Shown here: piece after piece, positions 1 through 8,775 of the stretch | How the letters are laid out: each line of letters starts with the position of its first letter | How positions within the stretch are numbered: the first letter of the stretch is position 1 | From: Rhodococcus koreensis | GTDB taxonomy: Bacteria > Actinomycetota > Actinomycetes > Mycobacteriales > Mycobacteriaceae | Length of the DNA stretch: 64,000 bases | Assembly (NCBI RefSeq): GCF_900105905.1 | Contig: NZ_FNSV01000005.1 | Coordinates: 1,612,001 to 1,676,000, forward strand | Direction: 5' to 3' | Program-made: the position numbers and the translations under genes | The notes under the pieces: model-generated | The model's input: only the letters and a program-made list of their open reading frames with translations | Databases searched by the model: none | What the model was told of the DNA's origin: nothing

Positions 1-368
1 AGCCGGTCGAGGAAGTTCAGGACGTGGTAGCGCACGGCCACCTTGCCGTCGTCGATGGACTGCGCGAGTTCCTGACCGTTCTTGTTCTCGAGCTCGGCGC
101 AGTACGGGCACATGGGATCTTCGAACAGGTCGACCGTGGTGGCCGCATCCGGCCGGCCGAGGAGCACGACGCCGTCACCCTGCAACGCCACCTGGACCTC
201 GGAGTTCTGGACCCCGCCGTAACCGTCGTTGCGCGGCTTGCTGCGGTTGCTCTGCCAGATCACACCACCGATGACGAGTACGGCGATGACCAGTACGGCG
301 AGCCCACCGAGAATGTAGGTGGACCGGCTGGATTCCGGCTGCGGGTTGTACTTGTTCTTCGAGCTCAC
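1..368 (-). CDS. DsbA/thioredoxin-fold thiol-disulfide protein, membrane-anchored (3' end cut off)
   Basis: The N-terminal 122 residues are visible; the C-terminus lies beyond base 1. A GTG start at 366-368 gives a short basic N-terminus, one transmembrane segment (about residues 18-38) and then an extracytoplasmic domain with the active-site motif CPYC at residues 87-90 in the context DPMCPYCAELE, typical of DsbA-like oxidoreductases. It should form or shuffle disulfides in exported proteins. It lies 41 bp downstream of the MauE/DoxX-type membrane protein on the same strand, a natural partner for re-oxidising or reducing it, so the two are probably co-transcribed. The direction of electron flow cannot be told from the sequence. 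Confidence 0.85.
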   Translation of the reverse strand, partial: MSSKNKYNPQPESSRSTYILGGLAVLVIAVLVIGGVIWQSNRSKPRNDGYGGVQNSEVQVALQGDGVVLLGRPDAATTVDLFEDPMCPYCAELENKNGQELAQSIDDGKVAVRYHVLNFLDR

Positions 369-409
369 GTGGATGCAGTCCTTCGACGTCGGATCGATTT
401 ACCGAATGC

Positions 410-898
410 TTACTCTGCCACCGTCTGCTGAGGGGTCACTGAGAAAGTGGTGCGGGAGCGGAGCCCCAGCGCGGACGGGGAACGGGGGAACACGATCAGC
501 CACACCGCCAGTGCGAGGAAGCCCACATCCCGGAGGATTTCCTTGGTGTAGTCCCAGCCGTTCACGTCGGCCGCACCGCCGCCGCCGAAGCATCCGCAGT
601 CGATGGACAGCCCGCGCGCCCACACCGAGACGATCACGCCGATGAGGACGAGCAGGAGCACCGCGGACACCGAGGCCGTGGCGCGGACGGCGAGCCCGAT
701 CAGCAGGAGCAGACCGAGGGCGATCTCGAAGAACGGCAGCGTGTTGGCGACCGGCCGGACGAGGTCTTCGGGCAGTAGCTGGTACGCCCGGACCGCGATG
801 ATCGTCTGGGCGGGGTCGGCGACCTTGAGTGCGCCGGAGACCAGCCAGACGGCAGCGAGTGACAGCCGGGCGAGCAGGGAGACGACCTTGATCCACAC
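410..898 (-). CDS. MauE/DoxX-family redox-associated membrane protein
   Basis: About 162 residues from a GTG start, with four predicted transmembrane helices, the DoxX/MauE topology. A Cys pair (DCGCFGGG, about residue 98) sits in an extracytoplasmic loop, as in MauE proteins thought to pass reducing or oxidising equivalents across the membrane to periplasmic thioredoxin-fold proteins. The adjacent downstream DsbA-like gene supports that role. The start is placed at GTG 896-898 because the first hydrophobic helix begins a few residues later; the reading frame stays open far upstream but runs antiparallel through the next gene. The exact partner is inferred from context. Confidence 0.8.
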   Translation of the reverse strand: MWIKVVSLLARLSLAAVWLVSGALKVADPAQTIIAVRAYQLLPEDLVRPVANTLPFFEIALGLLLLIGLAVRATASVSAVLLLVLIGVIVSVWARGLSIDCGCFGGGGAADVNGWDYTKEILRDVGFLALAVWLIVFPRSPSALGLRSRTTFSVTPQQTVAE

Positions 899-924
899 CC
901 GGACGAGCGTACCGAAGACGCCGG

Positions 925-2151
925 TCAGACCGCCTCGACCGACACCTTGGGCGCCGGCTTGTTCGGGACCAGCAGCCAGCCGATGGCGGCGAGGAGCATG
1001 ACCCCTCCGGTGACCCCGAATGCGACCGCGTACGACAGGTGCTGAGCGAGCAGACCCGCGCCGACCGGGCCGAGGACCCCGCCGACGTCGGCGACCATCT
1101 GGAACGCGGCCAGCACGGGGCCGCCGCGGGATTTCGCGCCCACGACGTCGGCGACCGCGGCCTGCTGCGCGGGGCTCATCACTCCGGATCCGATGCCCGC
1201 GATGCCGGACAGCACCAGGAACACCAGCAGGTTCTCGCTGAGTCCCATTCCGACGGTGCTGGCGCCGCACACCAGCAGTCCGAGCAGGACGAACACCTTC
1301 CGGCCGTAGACGTCCGACAACCGCCCGGACACGATGAGGACGAGCGCATTGCCGACGGCGAACACGGTGAGGGCGATACCGGCGAGGGCGGCTTCGCGGT
1401 GCAGCGCCTCGACGACGAACAGCGGCACCATCGCCACCCGCACTCCGAAGATCACACCACCGAACGCGAAGTTGGAGCCGAGCGCCGCCCGGTAGACGGG
1501 CTGCCCGAGTGCTTCCCGCAGCGTCATGGTGGCACCGGCGGCAGTGGCGTCGGGTGCCGTCAGGTGCGAACCCCGCAGGCTCACGAACACGACAGCGGCC
1601 GCGACGACGAGGGCGATCGCGTAAATCACGAACGGAACCCGGAGCCCGAATCCGACGAGCAACCCGCCGACCAGGGGTCCGGAGATCGATCCCATCAGGA
1701 AGCTGGTCGCGTAGAGCCCGGACACGCGGCCGCGGCTGTCCACCGGTGCGATGCGGATCACCAGGCCCATCGCCGACACCGTGAACATCGTCGAGCCGAT
1801 GCCCCCGAGTGCGCGGAAGACGAGCAACTGCCAGTAGTCCCCCGCGACCGCGCAGGCGGCGGTCGAGGCCGCGACGATCAGGAGCCCGGTGATGTAGACG
1901 GGCCGCTCCCCCAGCTTCTGCACGAGCCGGCCGCTCACCGGGGCGAAGATCAGACGCATGAACGCGAACGACGAGATCACGACGGTGGCCGCCGTCACGC
2001 TCACGTCGAAGCTGCGGGCGAACTGCGGGAGAGCGGGTGCGACGATCCCGAATCCGAGTGCGATGACGAAGCTGGCCGAGACCAGCACCCAGATTTCCGA
2101 AGGGAGCCGCGGGCTGCGCCCGGCGGGCAGCCCGGCTGCGCGAGTGTTCAT
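925..2151 (-). CDS. MFS transporter, drug-exporter type
   Basis: About 408 residues with twelve hydrophobic segments, a major facilitator superfamily permease. The loop between helices 2 and 3 carries a basic motif-A-like stretch (GRLVQKLGERPVYI) and a second copy occurs in the C-terminal half (GRLSDVYGRKVFV), as in proton-coupled drug/metabolite exporters. ATG at 2149-2151 is preferred; an alternative ATG at 2191-2193 would add 14 polar residues and nearly reach the pgm stop. It ends 27 bp before the MauE-like gene and may share a transcript with it. The substrate cannot be predicted. Confidence 0.82.
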   Translation of the reverse strand: MNTRAAGLPAGRSPRLPSEIWVLVSASFVIALGFGIVAPALPQFARSFDVSVTAATVVISSFAFMRLIFAPVSGRLVQKLGERPVYITGLLIVAASTAACAVAGDYWQLLVFRALGGIGSTMFTVSAMGLVIRIAPVDSRGRVSGLYATSFLMGSISGPLVGGLLVGFGLRVPFVIYAIALVVAAAVVFVSLRGSHLTAPDATAAGATMTLREALGQPVYRAALGSNFAFGGVIFGVRVAMVPLFVVEALHREAALAGIALTVFAVGNALVLIVSGRLSDVYGRKVFVLLGLLVCGASTVGMGLSENLLVFLVLSGIAGIGSGVMSPAQQAAVADVVGAKSRGGPVLAAFQMVADVGGVLGPVGAGLLAQHLSYAVAFGVTGGVMLLAAIGWLLVPNKPAPKVSVEAV

Positions 2152-2209
2152 AGTTGAATCCGATGGTAGGTGCCCCCGCTTCCGCGACGGCACCTACCCC
2201 GCCGAACAC

Positions 2210-3841
2210 CTACTTCAGGACGTCGGCCACCAGTTCCTTGGCCGCCGCCTGCACCTGCGCGAGATGATCCGGGCCCTGGAACGATTCGGCATAGATCTTG
2301 TAGACGTCCTCGGTGCCCGACGGCCGCGCCGCGAACCACGCCGATGCGGTGGTGACCTTCAGCCCGCCGAGGGCCGCCCCGTTGCCCGGGGCGCTCGTCA
2401 GCGTCGCGGTGATCGGCTCCCCCGCCAGTTCGGTGGCCGACACCTGTTCGGGCGACAGTTTCGCCAGCACCGCCTTCTGCTCCCGGGTGGCGGGGGCGTC
2501 GATGCGGGCGTAGGCGGGGCTGCCGAACTGCTCGGTCAGTTCCCGGTACCGGACCGACGGTGTCTTTCCCGTCACCGCCGTCATCTCCGAGGCCAGCAGG
2601 GCCAGGATGATCCCGTCCTTGTCCGTGGTCCACACCCCGCCGTCGTGGCGCAGGAACGACGCACCCGCACTCTCCTCGCCGCCGAAACCGAGCGAACCCT
2701 CGAGCAGCCCGGGGACGAACCACTTGAAACCCACCGGGACCTCGAGGAGTTCACGGCCGAGGCTTCCGACCACCCGGTCGATCATCGACGAACTGACCAG
2801 CGTCTTGCCCACCTTCACACCCGAGCTCCACCCTTGTCGGTGCGAGAACAGGTAGTCGATGGCGACCGCGAGGTAGTGGTTGGGATTCATCAGTCCCGCA
2901 TCGGGAGTGACGATTCCGTGCCGGTCCGCATCGGCGTCGTTGCCGGTGGAGATGTCGAACCGGTCCCGGGCTCCGATCAGCGAGGCCATGGCGTTCGGCG
3001 ACGAGCAGTCCATGCGGATCTTGCCGTCGGTGTCGAGGGTCATGAACCGCCACGTGGCGTCGACGAGCGGGTTGACGACCTCGAGGTCGAGGCGGTGGAT
3101 GTCGGCGATCGCACCCCAGTAGTCGACGCTCGCGCCGCCCAGCGGGTCGGCGCCGATCCGCACCCCGGCGCTGCGGATGGCGTCGAGGTCGAGAACGCTC
3201 GGTAGGTCGTCGATGTAGAAGCGGAGGAAGTCGTACCGCTCGGCCCGCGCGATCGCCCGGGCCGCCGGGATCCGCCGCACGCCCGAGAGGTCCCGCCGAA
3301 GTAGCTCGTTCGCCCGGTCGGCGATGATCGTCGTCGCCTCGGAGCCGGCGGGGCCACCGTGCGGCGGGTTGTATTTGAAGCCGCCGTCGCGGGGCGGGTT
3401 GTGCGACGGCGTCACGACGATGCCGTCGGCCTTCGACTCCGGGCCGCTGCGGTTGTAGCGGAGAATCGCGTGGCTGACCGCGGGAGTCGGCGTGTAGCGG
3501 TCCCGCGAATCGATCAGCACCGTCACGTCGTTCGCGGCCAGCACCTCGAGCGCCGACGTCCACGCCGGCTCGGACAGGGCGTGGGTGTCGCGCCCGAGAA
3601 ACAGAGGTCCGTCGATGCCCTGGGACGCCCGGTACTCGACGATGGCCTGAGTGGTGGCGAGGATGTGCGCCTCGTTGAACGCGGTGTCCAGGCTCGACCC
3701 CCGGTGGCCGGACGTCCCGAACAGCACCTGCTGCACAGGGTTCTCGGGGTCGGGCACGCCGCTGTAGTACGCGGTCACCAGGTGCGCGATGTCTACGAGA
3801 TCCTCCGGCAGTGCCACCTGACCCGCCCTGTCGTGCGCCAC
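2210..3841 (-). CDS. pgm: Phosphoglucomutase (alpha-D-glucose phosphate-specific)
   Basis: 543 residues, the usual length for the bacterial Pgm family that interconverts glucose-1-phosphate and glucose-6-phosphate in the cytoplasm. All four active-site elements are present: the phosphoserine loop TPSHNPP, the Mg2+ loop with DADADRHG, the sugar-specificity loop GEESAG, and the C-terminal phosphate-binding loop RPSGTED. It supplies glucose-1-phosphate for glycogen, trehalose and nucleotide-sugar synthesis. The start is GTG at 3839-3841. The next gene upstream on this strand (crcB) ends 73 bp away. Confidence 0.95.
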   Translation of the reverse strand: MAHDRAGQVALPEDLVDIAHLVTAYYSGVPDPENPVQQVLFGTSGHRGSSLDTAFNEAHILATTQAIVEYRASQGIDGPLFLGRDTHALSEPAWTSALEVLAANDVTVLIDSRDRYTPTPAVSHAILRYNRSGPESKADGIVVTPSHNPPRDGGFKYNPPHGGPAGSEATTIIADRANELLRRDLSGVRRIPAARAIARAERYDFLRFYIDDLPSVLDLDAIRSAGVRIGADPLGGASVDYWGAIADIHRLDLEVVNPLVDATWRFMTLDTDGKIRMDCSSPNAMASLIGARDRFDISTGNDADADRHGIVTPDAGLMNPNHYLAVAIDYLFSHRQGWSSGVKVGKTLVSSSMIDRVVGSLGRELLEVPVGFKWFVPGLLEGSLGFGGEESAGASFLRHDGGVWTTDKDGIILALLASEMTAVTGKTPSVRYRELTEQFGSPAYARIDAPATREQKAVLAKLSPEQVSATELAGEPITATLTSAPGNGAALGGLKVTTASAWFAARPSGTEDVYKIYAESFQGPDHLAQVQAAAKELVADVLK

Positions 3842-3914
3842 GAGACCTCCTGGAAACGTTTCGGGATCGAACTCGGCTCCAACCCATCCTGCACCCTCGC
3901 GCCGGAGTCTGCCC

Positions 3915-4259
3915 TCAAGACGTCAATCGGAATCCCAGCCAGGCGACGGCCAGACCGGCCGTCACACTCGCGATCGTGTAGACGACGGACGTGAGCGCCA
4001 GCCGGATCCGCAGCAGTCCCACCGATTCCACCGCGAACGTCGAGTACGTGGTCAGTCCCCCGCAGAAGCCCGTGCCCAGCAACGCGAACGCCTGCGCGGA
4101 CATCGACGCCCCCGACAGCAGTCCGAGGATCAGGCACCCGGCGACGTTCACGAGGAAGGTGGCGACCGGGAAACTGCGGTACGAGTCGACGTACCGGCCG
4201 GCGAGGTACCGCGTCGTCGCACCGAGCGCGCCGCCGACCGCGACGAGGAGGACGATCAT
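3915..4259 (-). CDS. crcB: Fluoride channel CrcB/Fluc, second subunit
   Basis: 114 residues with four short transmembrane helices and the Fluc signature [15 protein letters not shown]; the aromatic/polar track (TTYSTF) lines the fluoride pore. Its ATG overlaps the stop of the upstream crcB copy (ATGA), so translation is coupled. In many Gram-positive bacteria Fluc channels are heterodimers of two adjacent crcB products, and the tandem here fits that. It exports toxic F- passively across the inner membrane. No fluoride riboswitch was recognised upstream of the pair. Confidence 0.92.
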   Translation of the reverse strand: MIVLLVAVGGALGATTRYLAGRYVDSYRSFPVATFLVNVAGCLILGLLSGASMSAQAFALLGTGFCGGLTTYSTFAVESVGLLRIRLALTSVVYTIASVTAGLAVAWLGFRLTS

Positions 4260-4630
4260 GTCGCCGCCTTCCGCCCCAGCCGGTGGCGGTGACCGACGAG
4301 CATCCCCAGCCGCGCCGCGAGCAGGGCGGGGATCAGGGTGGCCACGACGTAGAGGCTCGCGGTCACCACGTCCTCCCGCACCGCGTCGACGGCGAAGGTC
4401 GAGAACGTGGTGAAACCGCCGAGGACGCCGACTCCCAGGAACAGCCGCCACAACCGGTCCGGTCCCACCGTCTCGGCGAGGTAGCCGAGCAGCAGCGACC
4501 CGATCACGTTGATCAGCAGGACGGTCCAGATGCCCGGCCACAGTTCGGACAGGAGGAATCTCGCGGACGCACCGAGCGCACCGCCCAGGGCGACCACGGC
4601 CACCGGTTTCGTCAGGGACACGGCACACAT
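4256..4630 (-). CDS. crcB: Fluoride channel CrcB/Fluc, first subunit
   Basis: 124 residues with four transmembrane helices and the conserved GGFTTFSTFAVD track and N-terminal GGALGASARF motif of Fluc fluoride channels. It is the upstream partner of the overlapping second crcB copy; the two differ enough in sequence to suggest a heterodimeric channel rather than a recent duplication. It lies just beyond the tmRNA terminator, with no long leader of its own. Confidence 0.92.
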   Translation of the reverse strand: MCAVSLTKPVAVVALGGALGASARFLLSELWPGIWTVLLINVIGSLLLGYLAETVGPDRLWRLFLGVGVLGGFTTFSTFAVDAVREDVVTASLYVVATLIPALLAARLGMLVGHRHRLGRKAAT

Positions 4631-4673
4631 CGTGTCACGGCGGCCCGCCAGGATGGTCGAACTCCGGTGCGCA

Positions 4674-4718
4674 CAAAAAGGTCCGGGCCGGACACCTGGT
4701 GGTGTCCGGCCCGGACCT
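4674..4718 (-). terminator. Rho-independent terminator of tmRNA
   Basis: On the minus strand a 16-17 bp GC-rich stem built from GGTCCGGGCCGGACACC and its complement, with a very short loop, is followed directly by TTTTTG. It begins immediately after the CCA end of the tmRNA and is a canonical intrinsic terminator. Confidence 0.9.
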
Positions 4719-5090
4719 TGGTGGAGCTGCCGGGAATTGAACCCGGGTCCTCCGCAGCAAAGCTAGGGCTTCTCCGTGTGCAGTTTGCTATGTCTCTACT
4801 TGGATCTCCCAGTCTCGCAAACAAGCCAGGATGACGATCCCAGTCGCTGTTGGTTGTCCCATTCGACTCCGCGACCGAGTCGAACGGTAAAGCCCTCTAG
4901 CTGATGCCAGTACCCGGACCGAGGGCGAACCCGGACTGACAGACACGCAGTCGCTACTTAGGCAGCGAGTGCGTAGTCGCGCTGATTGGAATCGGCGCTT
5001 ATATGTTTGCAGCGACGCTTACGGTGGTCTCTTGCCTGCACCGACACGCTTCCCCTACCTCAACGTACGCAGTCGAAACCGTTCAGCCCC
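4719..5090 (-). ncRNA. ssrA: Transfer-messenger RNA (tmRNA, 10Sa RNA)
   Basis: About 372 nt, read on the minus strand. The 5' end GGGGCTGAACGG and the 3' end CAGCTCCACCA form the tRNA-like acceptor stem (7 bp with one G-U), with a TPsiC arm containing GGTTCAATTCC and an encoded CCA. The tag reading frame at 4958-4996 encodes ADSNQRDYALAA followed by TAA, a typical high-GC actinobacterial degradation tag ending in ALAA. tmRNA with SmpB rescues ribosomes stalled on mRNAs lacking a stop codon and marks the product for proteolysis. smpB lies about 1 kb away on the same strand, with one transporter gene between. Confidence 0.97.
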
Positions 5091-5122
5091 GTACGTGCCC
5101 CACGAGTCTCGCGGGGCCACCT

Positions 5123-5151
5123 AGTGTAACGCGAACCCCGCCCGGTTTCAT
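5123..5151 (-). promoter_or_regulatory. Candidate sigma-70-type promoter of ssrA
   Basis: On the minus strand a -10-like TACACT (5123-5128) lies about 33 nt before the mature tmRNA 5' end; 17 bp further upstream is a weak -35 (ATGAAA). Transcription from here would leave a short 5' precursor to be trimmed, as is normal for tmRNA. The -35 match is poor, so confidence is limited. Confidence 0.35.
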
Positions 5152-5185
5152 CCCGGTTTCCTCTGGGAGTGTCGACGGGCGTGTT

Positions 5186-6028
5186 TCAGCTGGCCACGGC
5201 GATCATTCCGACGGCCGCGAGGGCGAGGAGCATCCCCGCCTGCTGCATTCTGCTCACCCGTTCACCGAGCATCACCATCGCCAGCAGCACGGTGGCCGCG
5301 GGGTACAGCGACCCGATCACGCTGACGAGCGACAGCAGGCCACCCTGGAACGCGTACATCATCGCCGCGTTGGCCAGGACGTCGAGGAAACTCACGTACA
5401 CGGCGAGTTTGAGGGGTTCGCCGTGGGGTGGCACGAAGTGGCCGGCGGCCAGGGCGACGAGCCACACCACCGCGGTCGCCGCGGCGCGGGACACGGCGAG
5501 CGCCCACATTCCGCCCTCCTCGCCGATCTGGTGCAGCGAGACGAAGGACAGCGCGAACGCGATGCCGGATCCGACGGTGAGCAGCGCCACTGTGCGGGTG
5601 AAGCGCAGCACCCTGCCGCCTGCCACCTCGCCCGCGGTCTCGTCGGGCGATTCCCGGCTGACGAGGACGACGGCGACGAGGGCCACCGCGATCCCGATGT
5701 ACGCGACGGGCCCGGGCCGCTCGCCGAACGCGAGCCCGATCAACACCGGAATACCGGCGACCAGCACGGCCGTCAGCGGCGACACCACCGACATCGGTCC
5801 CGATGCCAACGCGAGATAGAACCACCAGACCGCCACGCCGCCTGCCACTCCCGCCACCGCGCCCCACACGAGGGAGGACGAGGTGAGGGTGCCGCCGGCG
5901 AACGGGGCGATCAGGAGCACGATCAGCAGGGACAGCGGGTACGACACGATGACGACGCGCAGCGCCGCCACCCTGCGGGACGCGACTCCGCCGACGAAAT
6001 CGCTCACGCCGTAGCCGATCGCGGCCAC
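5186..6028 (-). CDS. EamA/DMT-family membrane transporter
   Basis: 280 residues from GTG 6026-6028, made of ten hydrophobic helices in two five-helix EamA repeats, the drug/metabolite transporter architecture (for example the internal stretch GSLYPAATVLLAMVMLGE). It probably exports a small metabolite; the substrate is unknown. The start is uncertain: a CTG at 6050-6052 is in frame, overlaps the smpB stop codon and would add eight hydrophobic residues completing the first helix, so translational coupling to smpB by a non-standard start is possible. Confidence 0.8.
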   Translation of the reverse strand: MAAIGYGVSDFVGGVASRRVAALRVVIVSYPLSLLIVLLIAPFAGGTLTSSSLVWGAVAGVAGGVAVWWFYLALASGPMSVVSPLTAVLVAGIPVLIGLAFGERPGPVAYIGIAVALVAVVLVSRESPDETAGEVAGGRVLRFTRTVALLTVGSGIAFALSFVSLHQIGEEGGMWALAVSRAAATAVVWLVALAAGHFVPPHGEPLKLAVYVSFLDVLANAAMMYAFQGGLLSLVSVIGSLYPAATVLLAMVMLGERVSRMQQAGMLLALAAVGMIAVAS

Positions 6029-6048
6029 GAGCGCGAGCAGGATGGACG

Positions 6049-6522
6049 TCAGCGCATGCCCTTGACTCGGCGTCCGAGTTCGCGGGTCACCTCACGCTCG
6101 GCGGTCCGCCTGGCCAGGTCCTGGCGCTTGTCGTAGTCCTGCTTGCCCTTGGCGAGCGCGAGCTCCACCTTGACCTTGCCGTCGGAGAAGTACATCGACA
6201 GGGGAACCAGAGTCTGGTTGCCCTCGCGGGTCTTGCCGACGAGGTGCTCGATCTCCCGCTTGTGCAGCAGCAGCTTCCGGGTGCGGCGCGGCGAGTGGTT
6301 GGTCCACGTGCCCTGCGTGTACTCGGGGATGTGCAGGGAGCGCAGCCACACCTCCCCGTCGTCGACTGTGGCGAACGCGTCGACCAGCGACGCCTTGCCC
6401 TCGCGCAGACTCTTCACCTCGGTACCGACGAGGGCGATCCCCGCCTCGTAGACGTCGAGAATGGTGTAGTTGTGACGCGCCTTGCGGTTGGTCGCAATGA
6501 CCTTGCGGCCCTTTTCCTTCAC
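6049..6522 (-). CDS. smpB: SsrA-binding protein SmpB
   Basis: 157 residues, the family length. The N-terminal half matches Smp[19 protein letters not shown], then [18 protein letters not shown], and [11 protein letters not shown]; the basic tail ([18 protein letters not shown]) is the part that mimics mRNA in the decoding channel. It binds tmRNA and delivers it to stalled ribosomes. It lies downstream of ftsX on the same strand, the ftsE-ftsX-smpB order seen in mycobacteria, and the partner ssrA gene is about 1 kb downstream. Confidence 0.97.
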   Translation of the reverse strand: MKEKGRKVIATNRKARHNYTILDVYEAGIALVGTEVKSLREGKASLVDAFATVDDGEVWLRSLHIPEYTQGTWTNHSPRRTRKLLLHKREIEHLVGKTREGNQTLVPLSMYFSDGKVKVELALAKGKQDYDKRQDLARRTAEREVTRELGRRVKGMR

Positions 6523-6597
6523 GTTCCGGGCCTTTCAGTCCGCGATGTCCGAGGTGAACAGTTCGTACCCTCCAGCATAGGAGAAGGGGCAAACCGA

Positions 6598-7503
6598 TTA
6601 TTCGCGGACGTACAAGCGCAGGGTCACGTATGCGGTGACCGCCGCCATTCCGACGCCCACCAGCACCAGCACCGGCGACACGAACAGCACGTCGCTGTTG
6701 GAGATCCGGGCCACGATGTTGGCCTCGTACACGTCCGCGAGCACGTCGTCGATGAACATGTTCTTCGCGGTGAACAGGCCGACGATGGCCAGGACGGCGC
6801 CGACCAGCGCGGCGACCACCGCCTCGAGTAGGAACGGCAACTGTGTGTACCAGCGGGTGGCACCGACCAACCGCATGATGCCGACCTCGGTGCGACGGGT
6901 GAAGGCCGCGATCTGAACCATGTTCGCGATCAGGAGAATTGCCGCCACGGCCTGCACGATCGCGATCGCGAACGCGGCGTTGCGCACCCCGTTGAGGACG
7001 CTGAAGAGCCGCTCGACCAGTTCGCGCTGGTTGAGGACGCTCTCGACGCCCGGGCGGGTACCGAAGTTCTCGTTGATGACACCGAACCGCTCCGGGTCGC
7101 TGAGCTTGACCTTGAACGAGGCGGGGAAGCTGTCGGGGCTGACGAGCGCGGCGAGTTCGGGCTGATCCTTGAACACCCGCTCGGTCGCGTCCTTCACCGC
7201 GTCGTCCCGGTTGAGGTACTCCACCGACACCACCGACGGCGTGTCCTCCAGTTCCGTGCGCAGCGACTTGCAGATCTCCCCCTCGCAGCCCGGGTCCGAC
7301 GTGGAGATGTCGTCGGTGAGGAAGATCTGTACCTCGACGCGGTCCAGGAAGATCTGCTGGGTCTTGCCGGCCATCTGCACCACCAGCAACCCGCTCCCGA
7401 ACAGGCCGAGGGAGATCGCGGTGGTGAGGATCATCGCGATGGTCATGGTGACGTTGCGGCGGAGTCCGGTCAGGACCTCACTGAAAATGAAACTGGCACG
7501 CAT
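6598..7503 (-). CDS. ftsX: Cell-division ABC transporter permease FtsX
   Basis: 301 residues beginning MRASFIFSEVLTGLRRN, with one N-terminal transmembrane segment (about residues 22-45), a large extracytoplasmic domain containing a Cys pair (DPGCEGEICKS), and three C-terminal transmembrane helices, the FtsX fold. With FtsE it forms a complex that transmits a signal across the membrane to peptidoglycan hydrolases (RipC in mycobacteria). The start is ATG 7501-7503; an upstream in-frame extension exists but lies in the ftsE-ftsX gap. It follows ftsE with a 67-bp gap. Confidence 0.96.
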   Translation of the reverse strand: MRASFIFSEVLTGLRRNVTMTIAMILTTAISLGLFGSGLLVVQMAGKTQQIFLDRVEVQIFLTDDISTSDPGCEGEICKSLRTELEDTPSVVSVEYLNRDDAVKDATERVFKDQPELAALVSPDSFPASFKVKLSDPERFGVINENFGTRPGVESVLNQRELVERLFSVLNGVRNAAFAIAIVQAVAAILLIANMVQIAAFTRRTEVGIMRLVGATRWYTQLPFLLEAVVAALVGAVLAIVGLFTAKNMFIDDVLADVYEANIVARISNSDVLFVSPVLVLVGVGMAAVTAYVTLRLYVRE

Positions 7504-7570
7504 CGGGGAATCAGAGTCCTTCGTAGGAGACTTGGGGACAGTACTGAAGCTTGGAGTGCAGGGAGGGCGG

Positions 7571-8260
7571 CTAACGCCCCACGCCGTACACACCCCGAGC
7601 CTCGTCGCGCACCACTCTGCCGAGGTCCAGTTCCACCACGCGACGACGCATCGAGTCGACGATGTGGTGGTCGTGGGTCGCCATCACCACCGTCGTTCCG
7701 GTGCGGTTGATCCGTTCGAGCAGCAGCATGATGTCCTGGCTGGTCTCCGGGTCGAGGTTGCCGGTGGGCTCGTCGCACAGCAGCACCAGCGGCCGGTTCA
7801 CGAACGCCCGCGCGATGGCGACGCGCTGCTGCTCACCACCGGACAGTTCGGTGGGGAGCCGGTCGGCCTTCCCGGACAGCCCCACCATCTCGAGCACCTC
7901 GGGGACGGTCCGGGAGATCATCGCGCGCGGCTTCCCGATCACCTCGAGCGCGAACGCGACGTTCTCGGACACGGTCTTCTTCTGCAGGAGCCGGAAGTCC
8001 TGGAAGACGACGCCCATGCTCTGCCGCAGCTTCGGCACACGCCGGGCGGACAGCTTGTTGACGTGGAAATCCGCGATGTGAATGTCACCCGACGTCGGCG
8101 ACTCCTCCTTGAGGAGCAGGCGCATGAACGTCGACTTTCCCGAGCCCGACGGGCCGATCAGGAAGACGAACTCGCCCTTGTCCACCTCGACGCTCACCTT
8201 GTCCAGGGCGGGCCTCGTGGAGGTCTTGTACGACTTCGACACATTCTCGACGCTGATCAC
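7571..8260 (-). CDS. ftsE: Cell-division ATP-binding protein FtsE
   Basis: 229 residues, a compact ABC ATPase with Walker [10 protein letters not shown], signature LSGGEQQR, Walker [11 protein letters not shown] and the switch histidine in MATHDHHIV. It begins [13 protein letters not shown]. It powers FtsX at the divisome to regulate septal peptidoglycan hydrolysis. It heads the ftsE-ftsX-smpB gene set, 53 bp after the Thr-rich membrane protein. Confidence 0.97.
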   Translation of the reverse strand: MISVENVSKSYKTSTRPALDKVSVEVDKGEFVFLIGPSGSGKSTFMRLLLKEESPTSGDIHIADFHVNKLSARRVPKLRQSMGVVFQDFRLLQKKTVSENVAFALEVIGKPRAMISRTVPEVLEMVGLSGKADRLPTELSGGEQQRVAIARAFVNRPLVLLCDEPTGNLDPETSQDIMLLLERINRTGTTVVMATHDHHIVDSMRRRVVELDLGRVVRDEARGVYGVGR

Positions 8261-8313
8261 GAGGAGCCAGTCTAGACGTTATCGAACAGTGACCAAATGG
8301 AGCGACGCGCGCG

Positions 8314-8775
8314 TCATCGCCCCGTCTGCGGTGTCGCCGACGTCGTCGGGACGGAAGACGTGGTCGGCGGCGTGGTGGTCTGCAGAGGCGGGAACGGATT
8401 GGGAATCCCGAACGGCAGCGTCGGCGTCGACGTCACCTGACTGGTCCCGGTGGGCGCCGTCTGCTCCGGCGTCGGCTCGGGTGTCGACTCGGTGGTCGTG
8501 GCGGTCTCCGTCGTCGACTCGATCGTCGTCTCGAACTCCGACGTCGGCGGCGTGGTCTCCTGGATCGGCGCCTCCCGGGTGGGGACGACAGCCGGAGCGA
8601 CCGGTCCCTGAACCACCTCTTCGGCGGGATTGAGGTACGTGTACAGCGTGTACAGCACCACCCACAGGATGCACAGCACCAGCGTCGACGTCCGCACCCG
8701 GCCGCCGAGGATCTTGGCGGGAAGGAACGAGGAGTGCAGAATCCGGTCCAGTCCGCGCCGGGGTTCGTCGGTCAT
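8314..8775 (-). CDS. Single-pass membrane protein with Thr/Pro-rich tail, function unknown
   Basis: 153 residues: a short cytoplasmic N-terminus, one transmembrane helix (about residues 30-50, LVLCILWVVLYTLYTYL), then a low-complexity tail rich in Thr, Pro, Glu and Ser with no recognisable domain. The mycobacterial locus has a comparable proline-rich membrane protein between the MscS-like gene and ftsE, so gene order is conserved while sequence is not. Its ATG overlaps the stop of the MscS-like gene by 4 bp, indicating translational coupling. The tail could span the cell wall or be O-mannosylated; that is inference. Confidence 0.75.
   Translation of the reverse strand: MTDEPRRGLDRILHSSFLPAKILGGRVRTSTLVLCILWVVLYTLYTYLNPAEEVVQGPVAPAVVPTREAPIQETTPPTSEFETTIESTTETATTTESTPEPTPEQTAPTGTSQVTSTPTLPFGIPNPFPPLQTTTPPTTSSVPTTSATPQTGR

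Noticed and set aside
4631..4673. Fluoride riboswitch before the crcB pair
   Set aside because: The space to the tmRNA terminator is only about 43 bp and shows no crcB-type motif.
5003..6136. Long plus-strand open frame over the tmRNA end and the EamA transporter
   Set aside because: It is antisense to a clear ten-helix transporter and to tmRNA, and its composition is low-complexity charged residues.
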